Assembly: GCA_041740995.1 (NCBI GenBank)
Contig: JBGSKY010000171.1
Coordinates: forward strand, 1 to 15,185
Direction of reading: 5' to 3'
Source: JBGSKY01 sp041740995
Lineage (GTDB): Bacteria > Planctomycetota > Planctomycetia > Pirellulales > Pirellulaceae
DNA length: 15,185 bases
Part shown: one piece after another, positions 1-7,016 of the stretch
How positions within the stretch are numbered: the first letter of the stretch is position 1
Layout: each line of letters starts with the position of its first letter
The notes under the pieces: generated by a model
The model's database searches: none
What the model was told of the DNA's origin: nothing
What the model saw: the letters and a program-made list of their open reading frames with translations, nothing else
Translations under genes and position numbers: made by a program

Positions 1-815
1 AACAACTCTTGAACGGTTCCAATAGGCTGCTGTTCAATCGTATTTCGGAAAGCCGAAAGACGGAGTTGATAGGCACCGCTTCCACTGGAGACACGGACGA
101 AATATTGACCGTCGGCTGGAATCACATAGGCATACGAAACAAACCCGTCGACGCTCAACGGACTAATTGTCGGATCAGTCGTATAGCTGGTCGCAGGTTG
201 AAAGGCTGCGACGACTAAATTGTCGTTCGTATCGACCACGTAGACTTCAGGCACGAACAGATTTACGCCATCGAGCCGAATGTCGAGCACGTCCCCGCCG
301 TGAAGATTTATAGAATAGTAATCGACATCCAACACACCAGGACGGTTTGACAACGTCCCATTGATAACCGCGACCGGCGCTTCGGGATTTTTGGAATCCA
401 ACCGAATTGGCTGAGCCTCGCGTAAATAGTTGTTAGGCTCGGCCTCTCGCGCCAAGATCGGCTGCGACAGTCCTTCGGGCTGAGAAATTTGTGAGTTGGG
501 ATTGTATCCGCCGCCCGGGTAAGGATTTCCGTAATCGGGTCCATACTCTCCGGCGACCTTGCCTGCATAGTATGCAAGCGCTTCGGGTTTCGTGAAAAAA
601 CCGGTCTGCAAACCGATCGCTGGATAAAATCCACCGCCGCTGTTGAATCCAGGAGTAATTGGCGTCCCGACCAGCATTTTGCGGTCTTCTAGCGTCTCGA
701 ATCGTCCTACACGAGACTTCCGTTGACTCGCTTGGGCGTTTTTTTCGCCAAGCAGTCGCCGAAGGATCGAGCGGTTTTTCGTTTTGCTACCTGCAAGTCG
801 AATCGGCGTTGCCAT
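1..815 (-). CDS. PPC-domain secreted/surface protein with planctomycete LEDR N-terminal motif, partial
   Basis: The first 271 codons are present; the gene runs off the left edge, so its C-terminus is missing. I read the frame from the ATG at 813-815. The basic N-terminus (residues 1-37) leads into RFETLEDRKML at residues 38-48. This resembles the LEPR/LEDR-type motif near the N-terminus of many large planctomycete surface proteins. A Gly/Pro/Tyr/Asn-rich linker covers about residues 55-120 and includes YPGGGYNPN. From about residue 124 (EAEPNNYLREAQPI) to about 258 the sequence matches a bacterial pre-peptidase C-terminal (PPC) beta-sandwich: a DVDYYSINL strand, GGDVLDIRLDGV, VVDTNDNLV and GQYFVRVSSG. 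PPC domains occur in secreted proteins as adhesion or stability modules. The protein is probably exported, but its enzymatic or structural role lies in the missing part. A promoter sits about 50 bases upstream. Confidence 0.85.
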   Translation of the reverse strand, partial: MATPIRLAGSKTKNRSILRRLLGEKNAQASQRKSRVGRFETLEDRKMLVGTPITPGFNSGGGFYPAIGLQTGFFTKPEALAYYAGKVAGEYGPDYGNPYPGGGYNPNSQISQPEGLSQPILAREAEPNNYLREAQPIRLDSKNPEAPVAVINGTLSNRPGVLDVDYYSINLHGGDVLDIRLDGVNLFVPEVYVVDTNDNLVVAAFQPATSYTTDPTISPLSVDGFVSYAYVIPADGQYFVRVSSGSGAYQLRLSAFRNTIEQQPIGTVQEL

Positions 816-867
816 TATGAGATGCTAACCCACTAGAGAGGACGTTTTCCAAGAAGAAGCCAACCCG

Positions 868-895
868 ATTCTAATTGGACACTTTACAGTGTCAA
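868..895 (-). promoter_or_regulatory. Sigma70-like promoter of the PPC-domain gene
   Basis: On the minus strand TTGACA (890-895) is followed by a 16-base spacer and TAGAAT (868-873), which is 6/6 and 5/6 agreement with the consensus. The -10 box ends about 52 bases before the ATG at 815, giving a short leader. A perfect inverted repeat (GACACT-TTAC-AGTGTC, 878-893) fills most of the spacer and enters the -35 box, so it could serve as an operator. The promoter is read directly from sequence; the operator role is inference. Confidence 0.6.
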
Positions 896-1268
896 CGAAA
901 CCGGCCGGAGCTCTGATGTCGGCCAAAGGCCAAAAGTTCCTTCAAAATGTGAGCATTTTCGAACAATCGATTCAAATTGGGGCAGCATTGAACCTGCCTT
1001 TTTCGCTCCGCTAACTTTCCAAGCGATTTCGCAGGCGGCAGCTAGCCATTGGGTTGCGGTTTTGGATTGACGCCAATTTTAAACGTTCACCGCGCCAGCT
1101 CAAAAGCGACGTTGATTCCGTCGCCTAATTTTGCAATGGTTGCAGACGCTGGCTCCGAGCGCGAAGCACTAGAGCATCCGACGGACGCTGCCAAAAGACT
1201 TCCAACGACTTGCTAGGCGATCTCGATCGATCAGCAATCCAGTTGAAAACAGTTTTTACATTTGCTTC
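896..1268. other. Gene-free region between divergent genes
   Basis: I find no convincing coding sequence, RNA gene or repeat here. Small items are a CCGGCCGG palindrome at 901-908 and a GGCC-AAA-GGCC inverted repeat at 921-931. The plus-strand glycosyltransferase starts at 1269. Its promoter must lie in this stretch, but no -35/-10 pair stands out. A minus-strand open frame that enters from 1481 and ends at 1125 is a shadow of the glycosyltransferase gene. Confidence 0.5.
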
Positions 1269-2294
1269 ATGAACATCTTCGACTTCGTACAATTCGACGA
1301 AGCGCGGTTTGCACCCGCGTCCCACGTCGCTGCAAACTATCATCGGCACGTCCAAAACGGTTATGACCGAATGCAGTCCGCTGGCATCGTCATCGCTGGT
1401 TTGGCGCGAAACATCGCGCATATCCTGCCGGCCACAATTCTTCGCGTTGAATCGCTTGGAAAGACCTTTCGCGATTACCAAGTCGTGATTTACGAAAACG
1501 ATTCATCCGACCATACCGCTGAATTGCTCAGCGCTTGGGCATCGACCAACAACCGAGTTCATATCCTCAGCGAGACACTCGACGCTCCGGTAAACCGCCC
1601 AGTCCGCTGCAGCAGCCGAGCTCGATGGATGGCTTACTACCGCAGCTTTGTTCACCAATTTATCGTCGATCGGCTACCGCCAGCCGACGTCGTCTGCTTG
1701 TTAGACACCGACCTGATTGGCGGCTGGAGCCCTGACGGCATAGCCAACACCTTCGGCTATGACAACTGGGATTTCGTCGGCAGCAATGGCATGATCTACA
1801 AACGCCTCGGACTGCGCAGCAATCATTTGGCGCATTACGACGCATGGGCTTATCGGACTGATGAAGCAATGACGCCGCTATCAACTTGCCAAGTCAATGC
1901 GATCCATTTCGAGCGAGGCGAGGAAATGTTGCCGATCGCTTCGTGCTTTGGCGGGCTTGGACTTTATCGCTACGAAGCTTTCGCCGACGGGAAATACGAA
2001 GGCGAAGATATCGAACATGTTGGCTTTCATCGTTCGCTGATTCGGGCCGGTCATTCGCGGCTGTTTTTAAACCCGAGCCAAATAGTTGTCTATGGTCGCA
2101 AACATCGTCGCCTTGATCAGTACTTCCATTTTGCCCATTCGATGTTTCTCGTACGGCGACTGATGCGATATGAGAATTGGCAGTATCACCGCCGAATTGA
2201 TTTTTCGCATTGGGGAGCAACCCAGCTTTTGCAAATGCTTGAAAGTAGCCGCAAAGATCGACGGCGTTTTTCCGCTGTTCCTAACGCCGCCTAA
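1269..2294 (+). CDS. GT-A fold glycosyltransferase, CAP59/GT69-like
   Basis: This 341-residue cytoplasmic protein has no signal peptide and no clear membrane segment. Its core reads as a GT-A nucleotide-sugar transferase. IVIAGLARNIAHILP (from about residue 40) opens the fold, and YENDSSDHTAELL (about 75-87) is the nucleotide-binding strand and turn. LLDTDLIGG carries D146-T147-D148, a DxD-type metal/nucleotide site, and GEDIEHVGFH (E246, D247, E249, H250) is a likely C-terminal catalytic acidic motif. The IAGLARN...YENDSSD pattern resembles CAP59/GT69-type mannosyltransferases of capsule synthesis. The family assignment is inference, and donor and acceptor are unknown. The ATG at 1269 gives a complete N-terminus. 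The gene ends 76 bases before a co-directional ABC exporter, so the pair is probably co-transcribed and may make and export one glycan or glycolipid. Confidence 0.78.
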   Translation: MNIFDFVQFDEARFAPASHVAANYHRHVQNGYDRMQSAGIVIAGLARNIAHILPATILRVESLGKTFRDYQVVIYENDSSDHTAELLSAWASTNNRVHILSETLDAPVNRPVRCSSRARWMAYYRSFVHQFIVDRLPPADVVCLLDTDLIGGWSPDGIANTFGYDNWDFVGSNGMIYKRLGLRSNHLAHYDAWAYRTDEAMTPLSTCQVNAIHFERGEEMLPIASCFGGLGLYRYEAFADGKYEGEDIEHVGFHRSLIRAGHSRLFLNPSQIVVYGRKHRRLDQYFHFAHSMFLVRRLMRYENWQYHRRIDFSHWGATQLLQMLESSRKDRRRFSAVPNAA

Positions 2295-2370
2295 CCATGT
2301 CCAATGGCTAGCGGAGTCCACCACGTTATTGTCCCCAAGTTTTCCATTTCGATAATCGAGAGTACCGAGA

Positions 2371-4317
2371 ATGCGCAATTTTCGTCGCGCCCTGCGAGAC
2401 GCATTGAAGCAATGGCCATCCCTGGTAGCAGCCTCAGGTTGCTCGCTGTTGATCGCTCTATTGTGGTCCGGCAATATCGCTGCGTTTTATCCAATATTGC
2501 AAGTTGTTCTAGAAGACAAGTCGATCCAGCAATGGGTTGGTGAACAATCGCAAGCCAACGCCGCTGCCGCCGCTTCACAGGAAGCCGAAATCCAACGACT
2601 TAATGCTGAACTCGATGCCGGGCGATTGGAACAACGGGAATTTGTCCTGCAAGTTCAAGCCCGCCAGCGCGATCGCGATAACGCTCTTGGAGCCAAAGGC
2701 TACTATGACAAATTGAAGCCAACAGTTGACCGCTGGATTCCGAAAAGTCCGTTTCGGACAATTGTGATGATCGTCTGCGTGTTGATGGTTACCACAGTCA
2801 TCAAACATGTCTTTATGATCACCAACGAGTTACTGGTCGCCAAGATTGCCATCGACGTCACGAGGAACCTCCGCTCGCGGCTCTTCTCGACGGCGCTGTA
2901 CATGGATCGAGCGTCCTATTCGCAGCTTGGAATCAGCGGATTTTCAGCACACATTACACACACTTCCGAAGGCTTAACCGGCGGCTTGGTCAATACGCTT
3001 GGCGCCGCCATCCGCGAACCATTGAAGATCGTGACTTGCGTTGCCGGCGCTGCATTCATCAACTGGCGATTGCTGCTCATCAGCGTCATCATCGCTCCGT
3101 TTATTGGTTATCTGTTGGTCTGGATTACCAGACGACTCAAATCGATCTCGCGGACAATCCTCGGCCAAGCAACCATGTTCCACGAGGTCATGCTTGAATC
3201 GCTTAACAATATGCTCACCGTCCAAGCGTATAGCATGGAAAAGCAAGAATCTGAACGCTTCGACGAATCGATTCGATTGCTTCGCAGCTTCGGCTTGCGG
3301 CTGACATTCTTTACCGCGCTAGCCAAACCCGTCATCGAGTTCCTCGGTCTCGGCATGCTGTGTACCACAATTATTTGCGGTTCCTATTTGGTGCTGCAAC
3401 AGAAGACCAGCATCTTCGGATTGACGATCGCACAAGAGCCGATGACTGTTCAAGCATTGTTGACATTCTTTGGTTTTTTAATCGGAACTAGCGATCCGCT
3501 GCGACGACTCAGCTCGATCTATTCCAGTATCTACACGGGCAGTATTGCTGCCGATGCAATCTATAACGTGCTCGATCGACCAAATAAAATTGTTGACGCC
3601 GAAGTCTCCAAGCCAGTCGCGGTTCCGCACAAGACTTTGCAATTGAGCAACGTGACGTTTGGTTATCGAGCGGATCATACCGTGCTGCATTCGGTTAATC
3701 TGACGGTGCCTTTCGGTTCAACTGCCGCAATCATCGGATCCAATGGAAGTGGCAAATCGACGATGATTAATTTGCTCTGTCGCTTCTACGATCCACAAGC
3801 AGGTAACTTGACGCTTGACGGCGTCGATTTACGCGAGATGAAAATTAAGGACGTGAGAAAGCGAATTGCTTTGGTGACTCAACAGACCGAGCTTTTCAAT
3901 AACACGATCCTTGCAAACATCATGTATGGTTCGCCGGAGTGTACCGAACAAGAAGCGATCGACGCGGCCCGCGCCGCTCATGCGCACGAGTTTATCGAAA
4001 TGCTGCCCGACGGTTATAAGACGCAAGTTGGGCATGGCGGACATCGACTTTCAGGTGGCCAGCGCCAACGGATTTCGCTTGCCCGAGCCTTGCTGCGAAA
4101 CCCAGAGATACTGATTCTCGACGAATGCACTTCGCAGATCGATATGCACAGCGAGCGATTGATCCGTCAGTCGCTACGTGAACATCGCGGTCGTCGAACG
4201 ATGATCATTATCACGCACCGCGAAGCGCTTCTCGAACTTGCTGACTCGCTTTACGAAGTCAAAGAGGGCCGTATTCAAAAGATCGACCCAGAATCGATCC
4301 AGACGAAAGCCGCCTAA
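2371..4317 (+). CDS. ABC exporter half-transporter (MsbA/lipid-exporter-like), fused TMD-NBD
   Basis: At 648 residues this is a fused permease/ATPase half-transporter that should act as a homodimer in the cytoplasmic membrane. TM1 lies at about residues 18-42, TM2 at 131-152, TM3-TM4 at about 218-258, TM5 at about 321-345 and TM6 at about 359-377. The nucleotide-binding domain starts near 425. It has Walker A GSNGSGKST (456-464), a Q-loop near VTQQTELF, the signature LSGGQ (560-564), Walker B ILILDE with D584 and catalytic E585, and the switch H616 in IITH. All catalytic residues are intact. The D-loop region reads ECTSQID rather than the usual EATSALD. The TM1-TM2 loop is about 85 residues long, mostly polar and Ala/Glu/Gln/Arg-rich and probably coiled-coil, whereas MsbA has only a short loop there. 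Lipid, lipid-linked glycan or polysaccharide export fits the neighbouring glycosyltransferase, but the substrate cannot be read from sequence. Confidence 0.9.
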   Translation: MRNFRRALRDALKQWPSLVAASGCSLLIALLWSGNIAAFYPILQVVLEDKSIQQWVGEQSQANAAAAASQEAEIQRLNAELDAGRLEQREFVLQVQARQRDRDNALGAKGYYDKLKPTVDRWIPKSPFRTIVMIVCVLMVTTVIKHVFMITNELLVAKIAIDVTRNLRSRLFSTALYMDRASYSQLGISGFSAHITHTSEGLTGGLVNTLGAAIREPLKIVTCVAGAAFINWRLLLISVIIAPFIGYLLVWITRRLKSISRTILGQATMFHEVMLESLNNMLTVQAYSMEKQESERFDESIRLLRSFGLRLTFFTALAKPVIEFLGLGMLCTTIICGSYLVLQQKTSIFGLTIAQEPMTVQALLTFFGFLIGTSDPLRRLSSIYSSIYTGSIAADAIYNVLDRPNKIVDAEVSKPVAVPHKTLQLSNVTFGYRADHTVLHSVNLTVPFGSTAAIIGSNGSGKSTMINLLCRFYDPQAGNLTLDGVDLREMKIKDVRKRIALVTQQTELFNNTILANIMYGSPECTEQEAIDAARAAHAHEFIEMLPDGYKTQVGHGGHRLSGGQRQRISLARALLRNPEILILDECTSQIDMHSERLIRQSLREHRGRRTMIIITHREALLELADSLYEVKEGRIQKIDPESIQTKAA

Positions 4318-4327
4318 AGTTCTCCCG

Positions 4328-4348
4328 GCGTTAGTTCGCAACCGACGC
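4328..4348 (+). terminator. Weak hairpin after the ABC exporter gene
   Basis: An imperfect stem, GCGTTAGTT / AACCGACGC, with a CGC loop and one mismatch lies 11 bases after the ABC exporter stop. It is followed only by TTCATT and has no U-tract, so it is a doubtful intrinsic terminator. Confidence 0.22.
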
Positions 4349-4421
4349 TTCATTGCGAGACGCTCGACGGGTCGCCAACGGACAACGGTTCCAAGTTTGG
4401 TCCAAATCTAAAGGCATTAGG

Positions 4422-4454
4422 TTGACTATTCTTTCCGCCCTCAGCCGTTATAAT
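4422..4454 (+). promoter_or_regulatory. Probable promoter of the tRNA-Leu gene
   Basis: A perfect TATAAT at 4449-4454 lies 48 bases before the tRNA 5' end. The only good -35 is TTGACT at 4422-4427, with a 21-base spacer that is longer than the usual 16-18. The -10 box is therefore strong, and the -35 assignment uncertain. Confidence 0.5.
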
Positions 4455-4502
4455 CCCGACTTGCCGAGCTTGTTTGCGTGAATCAAAGTGCAAGCAACAG
4501 AA

Positions 4503-4587
4503 GGCCGAGTGGCGAAATGGCAGACGCACAGGACTTAAAATCCTGGGAGGGTTATACCTCGTGCGGGTTCGAGTCCCGCCTCGGCTA
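4503..4587 (+). tRNA. tRNA-Leu (anticodon UAA)
   Basis: The 85 bases fold as a class II tRNA. The acceptor stem is GGCCGAG/CTCGGCT, with a G1-U72 wobble closing pair and discriminator A73. The D-stem is GCG/CGC with GG in its loop. The anticodon stem CAGGA/TCCTG encloses the loop CTTAAAA, with anticodon UAA at 4536-4538. The long variable arm has a GAGG/CCTC stem, and the T-arm is GCGGG-TTCGAGT-CCCGC. The long variable arm and UAA anticodon identify leucine. CCA is not encoded (CTA follows), so the end must be added by CCA nucleotidyltransferase. An integrase remnant abuts its 3' end, which suggests use as a phage or island attachment site. Confidence 0.95.
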
Positions 4588-4589
4588 CT

Positions 4590-4956
4590 AGACCAACGAA
4601 ATTACTGGGTGTTTCGCGTTTTGGAGTCTCAATTTCCGCTCCATTTTGCTCGTTTCCGTGCCATGCCTCGGCCCTTTTGTCGGCGCTCTTCGAACCGGCG
4701 TCTAAGTAGTCCGTTTTTCGCATCAAAGCGTAGTGCTTAATTGCGATTGCTGGACTGTTCACAAACCAAGCACAAGCTTGATACGAGCGACCTCGTCCAT
4801 CAGGTCGGTTTCGCAACTCTCGCGTAGAGTGTTCCAGAATTTCGGCCACACGGTGACGCCTGCACGCGTCACGAACTTCTCTGCTGTCGTCACAAGATTG
4901 GTGTGTTTGCCAAGCGTCGGAAAGACATAGACCTCGCCGTCTTCTACCGCATCGAA
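4590..4956 (-). pseudogene. Tyrosine recombinase (integrase) C-terminal fragment, frameshifted
   Basis: Read on the minus strand, 4956 down to about 4790 encodes a segment with GEVYVFPTLGKHTNLV, FWNTLRESCETDLMDE and no N-terminal half. The frame then shifts by one base near 4785-4795 and continues as QACAWFVNSPAIAIKHYALM, with the nucleophile-type Tyr codon at 4730-4732. In the integrase family I associate with planctomycetes, the HxxR box is NxLR and the LGHS motif is GNS or similar; both are recognisable here, which suggests the former catalytic C-terminal domain. The N-terminal and core-binding domains are missing and the upstream side ends in TAA at 4957-4959. The frame after the shift stays open through the antisense strand of the tRNA-Leu. 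This is a dead remnant of an element that probably integrated at that tRNA. Confidence 0.7.
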
Positions 4957-4990
4957 TTATTTTCCAAGTAATCCATAGACCTCGGCGAAG

Positions 4991-5317
4991 ATGTTCGTCC
5001 CATACCTTACCGTTGTTCGCAAGTTTGAATGCCAGCTTGTATGTCGTGTAGTTTAGCAGCACGTCGAGAATGAATTCTTCTTCAAATGCCTGTTGCATCG
5101 AGTAAACATGGAAAGGCTGCGGAAGATTATCTTCGCCCTTTGGTTTGGAGGGATCCGCAAGCCGACCGAAAGTTTCCAGTGTCTTTGCTTTTGGTGTTGC
5201 AGCCAATGCAACGTAAGTTATTCCGGCGTCACCGGCTTTAGCTTCCAACTTTGCAATCAAAATATCTTCGGTGCTGATTTCACCACCGTCGGCAATCTCC
5301 TACTGTTCTTCAGCCGA
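4991..5317 (-). pseudogene. Type I restriction enzyme R subunit (HsdR) internal fragment
   Basis: The minus-strand translation contains stretches such as YVALAATPKAKTLETFGRL, GEDNLPQPFHVYSMQQAF, EEEFILDVLLNYTTYKLAFK and LANNGKVWDE. These are typical of the helicase section of HsdR: AATP corresponds to the SAT/TATP-type motif III, followed by the FHVYSM-QAxEEGFILDVL block. An intact HsdR has roughly a thousand residues; only about 100 remain. A TAG at 5300-5302 interrupts the frame (homology seems to continue upstream as KISAEEQ). The downstream side loses similarity after WDEH near 4991 and runs into the integrase remnant. The missing nuclease domain, HsdM and HsdS show the restriction system is not functional here. 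Confidence 0.72.
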
Positions 5318-5320
5318 TAT

Positions 5321-5691
5321 CTTTCGCGGTCAGAGGTATCCTGACTGCCACGTTCGCGGACATCACTTATGACACAAACCTTCCAATGGAAGATGGTCAC
5401 GTCAAACTGCTAATTGCCAGCACCACCGATTCAGTTTCGCCGTACAATCAACGGACTGTTTCAACTTGCTACGTCAAAGCCCCTCTTCGAAAACGGGTCT
5501 GCCCCTCACCGTTCCTCCAAAGGTTCAGCCCCCTTTTCGGATAGGCTCCAAGCCGACACTACGACAAATGGAAAACATTGGCTTGTCGCAAAAGCGCTTG
5601 TGATGCATTATGAGTCGGCGTCTGATCGTGTCGTAAGCGACATGATACTCGCTCGATAAACGATTGAAGTTCGCCGAACGATTCACCTTGA
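5321..5691. other. Non-coding/decayed stretch between the HsdR remnant and the TrmH-like gene
   Basis: No gene is recognised. Short open stretches exist on both strands, for example plus-strand ILTATFADITYDTNLPMEDG starting near 5338, and minus-strand FDVTIFHWKVCVISDVRERG in the same area. Each is short, lacks a credible start and shows no motif I recognise. A C-rich segment at about 5480-5545 contains loosely similar GGTCTGCCCC and GGTTCAGCCCCC units and may be an interspersed repeat, but only these copies are visible. The stretch is best read as leftover DNA of the decayed element. Confidence 0.4.
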
Positions 5692-5715
5692 ATGCTCCCA
5701 AGTCGCCTAACTAAT

Positions 5716-6207
5716 ATGCAATTCGAACACATTCGTCACAAACCGCCAGCTATCTTGGCCCGGCCTCGCGGATTACAAATTGTTTTGGCGCCGATGCGAA
5801 GCGGTGTGAACCTTAGCCGAATCGTTCGTCTAGCGGGATGCGTCGGCATTCGGCAGGTAACCAAAATTGGACCAGGCAAAGTCGATCGAACAATCGCACG
5901 TGATGCGGCGGATTGGGTCGAAGTCATCGAACGTCGATCGTTACTTTCAGTGATGCAACGCTTGCGAGAAGAGCAAGTGCCATTGATTGGATTGGAGCAA
6001 ACAACGAATTCGCAATCCATTTTCGATTTTCAGTTTCCTCACTCCGCCGCGTTGATCGTTGGCAGCGAACGCGAAGGACTTGATCAAGCGAGCCTTGACT
6101 TGTTAGACGCCGTTATCGAGATCCCAGTTTACGGGACGCCGGCCAGTTATAACGTGGCTACGGCAACGACCATGGCAGTGTACGAGTACTGTCGCCAACA
6201 TTGCTAA
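5716..6207 (+). CDS. TrmH/SpoU-family RNA 2'-O-ribose methyltransferase
   Basis: This is a SAM-dependent 2'-O-methyltransferase of tRNA or rRNA with the SPOUT trefoil-knot fold, and probably a dimer. Motif 1 is NLSRIVRLAGCVG (N32, R38). Motif 2 is ALIVGSEREGLD (from about 112; G116 opens GSEREG). Motif 3 is IEIPVYGTPASYNVATA (N146), which forms the knot and SAM pocket. At 163 residues it is a minimal catalytic SPOUT domain without the N-terminal extension of longer TrmH/RlmB proteins. I chose the ATG at 5716 because the protein then begins MQFEHIRHKPP, as homologues I recall do; an in-frame ATG at 5692 would add eight residues. The target nucleotide is unknown. The gene is convergent with coaB, leaving 44 bases between the stops. 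Confidence 0.85.
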   Translation: MQFEHIRHKPPAILARPRGLQIVLAPMRSGVNLSRIVRLAGCVGIRQVTKIGPGKVDRTIARDAADWVEVIERRSLLSVMQRLREEQVPLIGLEQTTNSQSIFDFQFPHSAALIVGSEREGLDQASLDLLDAVIEIPVYGTPASYNVATATTMAVYEYCRQHC

Positions 6208-6251
6208 TAGTTTTGTATTGCAATAAAGAGCCGCACAGGCGCGCGATCGGA

Positions 6252-6899
6252 CTAACTTGGTCGGCGACAACCAACACCACAATAGTTCGTGATCGCATCC
6301 CAAATTCGAATGGCGGCATGTTGCTTGGTGCCAACAACATGTTCGATCAGAAAGCTGTCGGCATTCAAGATTTCCAAATCGGTTTGGCTTGAATTTATTG
6401 CAGATGCTGAATTCGAGATCATCAGATTGCATCGTTTCCGCTGCATCTTCGCGATTGCTCGGTGTCGATGGTCTTCGGTTTCCAATGCGAATCCGACGAC
6501 CCATTGGTCTTCGCGTTTGGTAGCTGCAATTGTTGCCACGATGTCCGGCGTTTCAATCAATTCTAATCTTAAGGTCCCGCCGACTTTCGCAATTTTTTGG
6601 CGTTGAATAACTTTGGGCATGTAATCGCACGGAGCGGCGACGCCGATCAAACCAGTTGATAGCTTGAAATGCTCAGCAGTCGCCTCGAGCATTTCTTGTG
6701 TCGTCATCACTGACACAACGGTCGCTTTACTGGGATACTCGACTTGAACAGGTCCGCTGATGATGGTTACATCATGTCCCAACCGCAATCCGACAGCAGC
6801 CAAGGCAGCGCCCATCTGTCCGCTTGAAGCATTGGTCAGATATCGCACCGGGTCCAAATACTGGCGTGTTGGACCGGAGGTGATGACGATTTTTGCCAT
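6252..6899 (-). CDS. coaB: Phosphopantothenate--cysteine ligase, stand-alone CoaB
   Basis: CoaB joins 4'-phosphopantothenate to cysteine in coenzyme A synthesis. The 215 residues match the C-terminal half of the usual CoaBC (Dfp) fusion. The N-terminal ITSGPTRQYLDPVRYLTN-ASSGQMG is the conserved nucleotide-binding start (residues 6-28). GVAAPCDYMPKV and RQKIAK cover the substrate lid and lysine region, and VVGFALETED matches GFAAETE. CNLMISNSASAI corresponds to the DLIVAN region. The flavoprotein decarboxylase CoaC half is absent and must be encoded elsewhere. The ATG at 6899 places the first motif right at the N-terminus as expected. A 117-base gap separates it from the upstream GNAT gene on the same strand, so it may be read through from that cassette or have its own promoter. 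Confidence 0.88.
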   Translation of the reverse strand: MAKIVITSGPTRQYLDPVRYLTNASSGQMGAALAAVGLRLGHDVTIISGPVQVEYPSKATVVSVMTTQEMLEATAEHFKLSTGLIGVAAPCDYMPKVIQRQKIAKVGGTLRLELIETPDIVATIAATKREDQWVVGFALETEDHRHRAIAKMQRKRCNLMISNSASAINSSQTDLEILNADSFLIEHVVGTKQHAAIRIWDAITNYCGVGCRRPS

Positions 6900-7016
6900 A
6901 AATTGTTTGTGACCAATGTGCTTTTTGGAAGTCGAGAAATCAGCCCCAGTCGAATCTCCCGTTGTAGCAGCTTTTGGCTATTTTGGCAGCAGCTCAAGCC
7001 ATCCACAATCGACCAT

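Noticed and set aside
308..634. Minus-strand open frame within the PPC gene
   Set aside because: It overlaps the clearly coding PPC frame and shows no protein family signature.
1125..1481. Minus-strand open frame extending into the 816-1268 gap
   Set aside because: Most of it is antisense to the glycosyltransferase, and it shows no domain pattern.
4535..5260. Single minus-strand open frame of 241 residues covering HsdR, integrase and tRNA antisense
   Set aside because: It joins an HsdR fragment to an out-of-frame integrase section and then antisense tRNA. It starts with TTG inside HsdR homology, so it is a chance fusion of broken genes.
5414..5659. Plus-strand open frame of 81 residues
   Set aside because: It has no recognisable motif or start signal and a low-complexity composition, and it lies in decayed DNA.
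6208..6251. TATTGCAATA palindrome between the convergent TrmH-like and coaB genes as a terminator
   Set aside because: The AT-rich 10-base palindrome has no GC stem and no U-tract.
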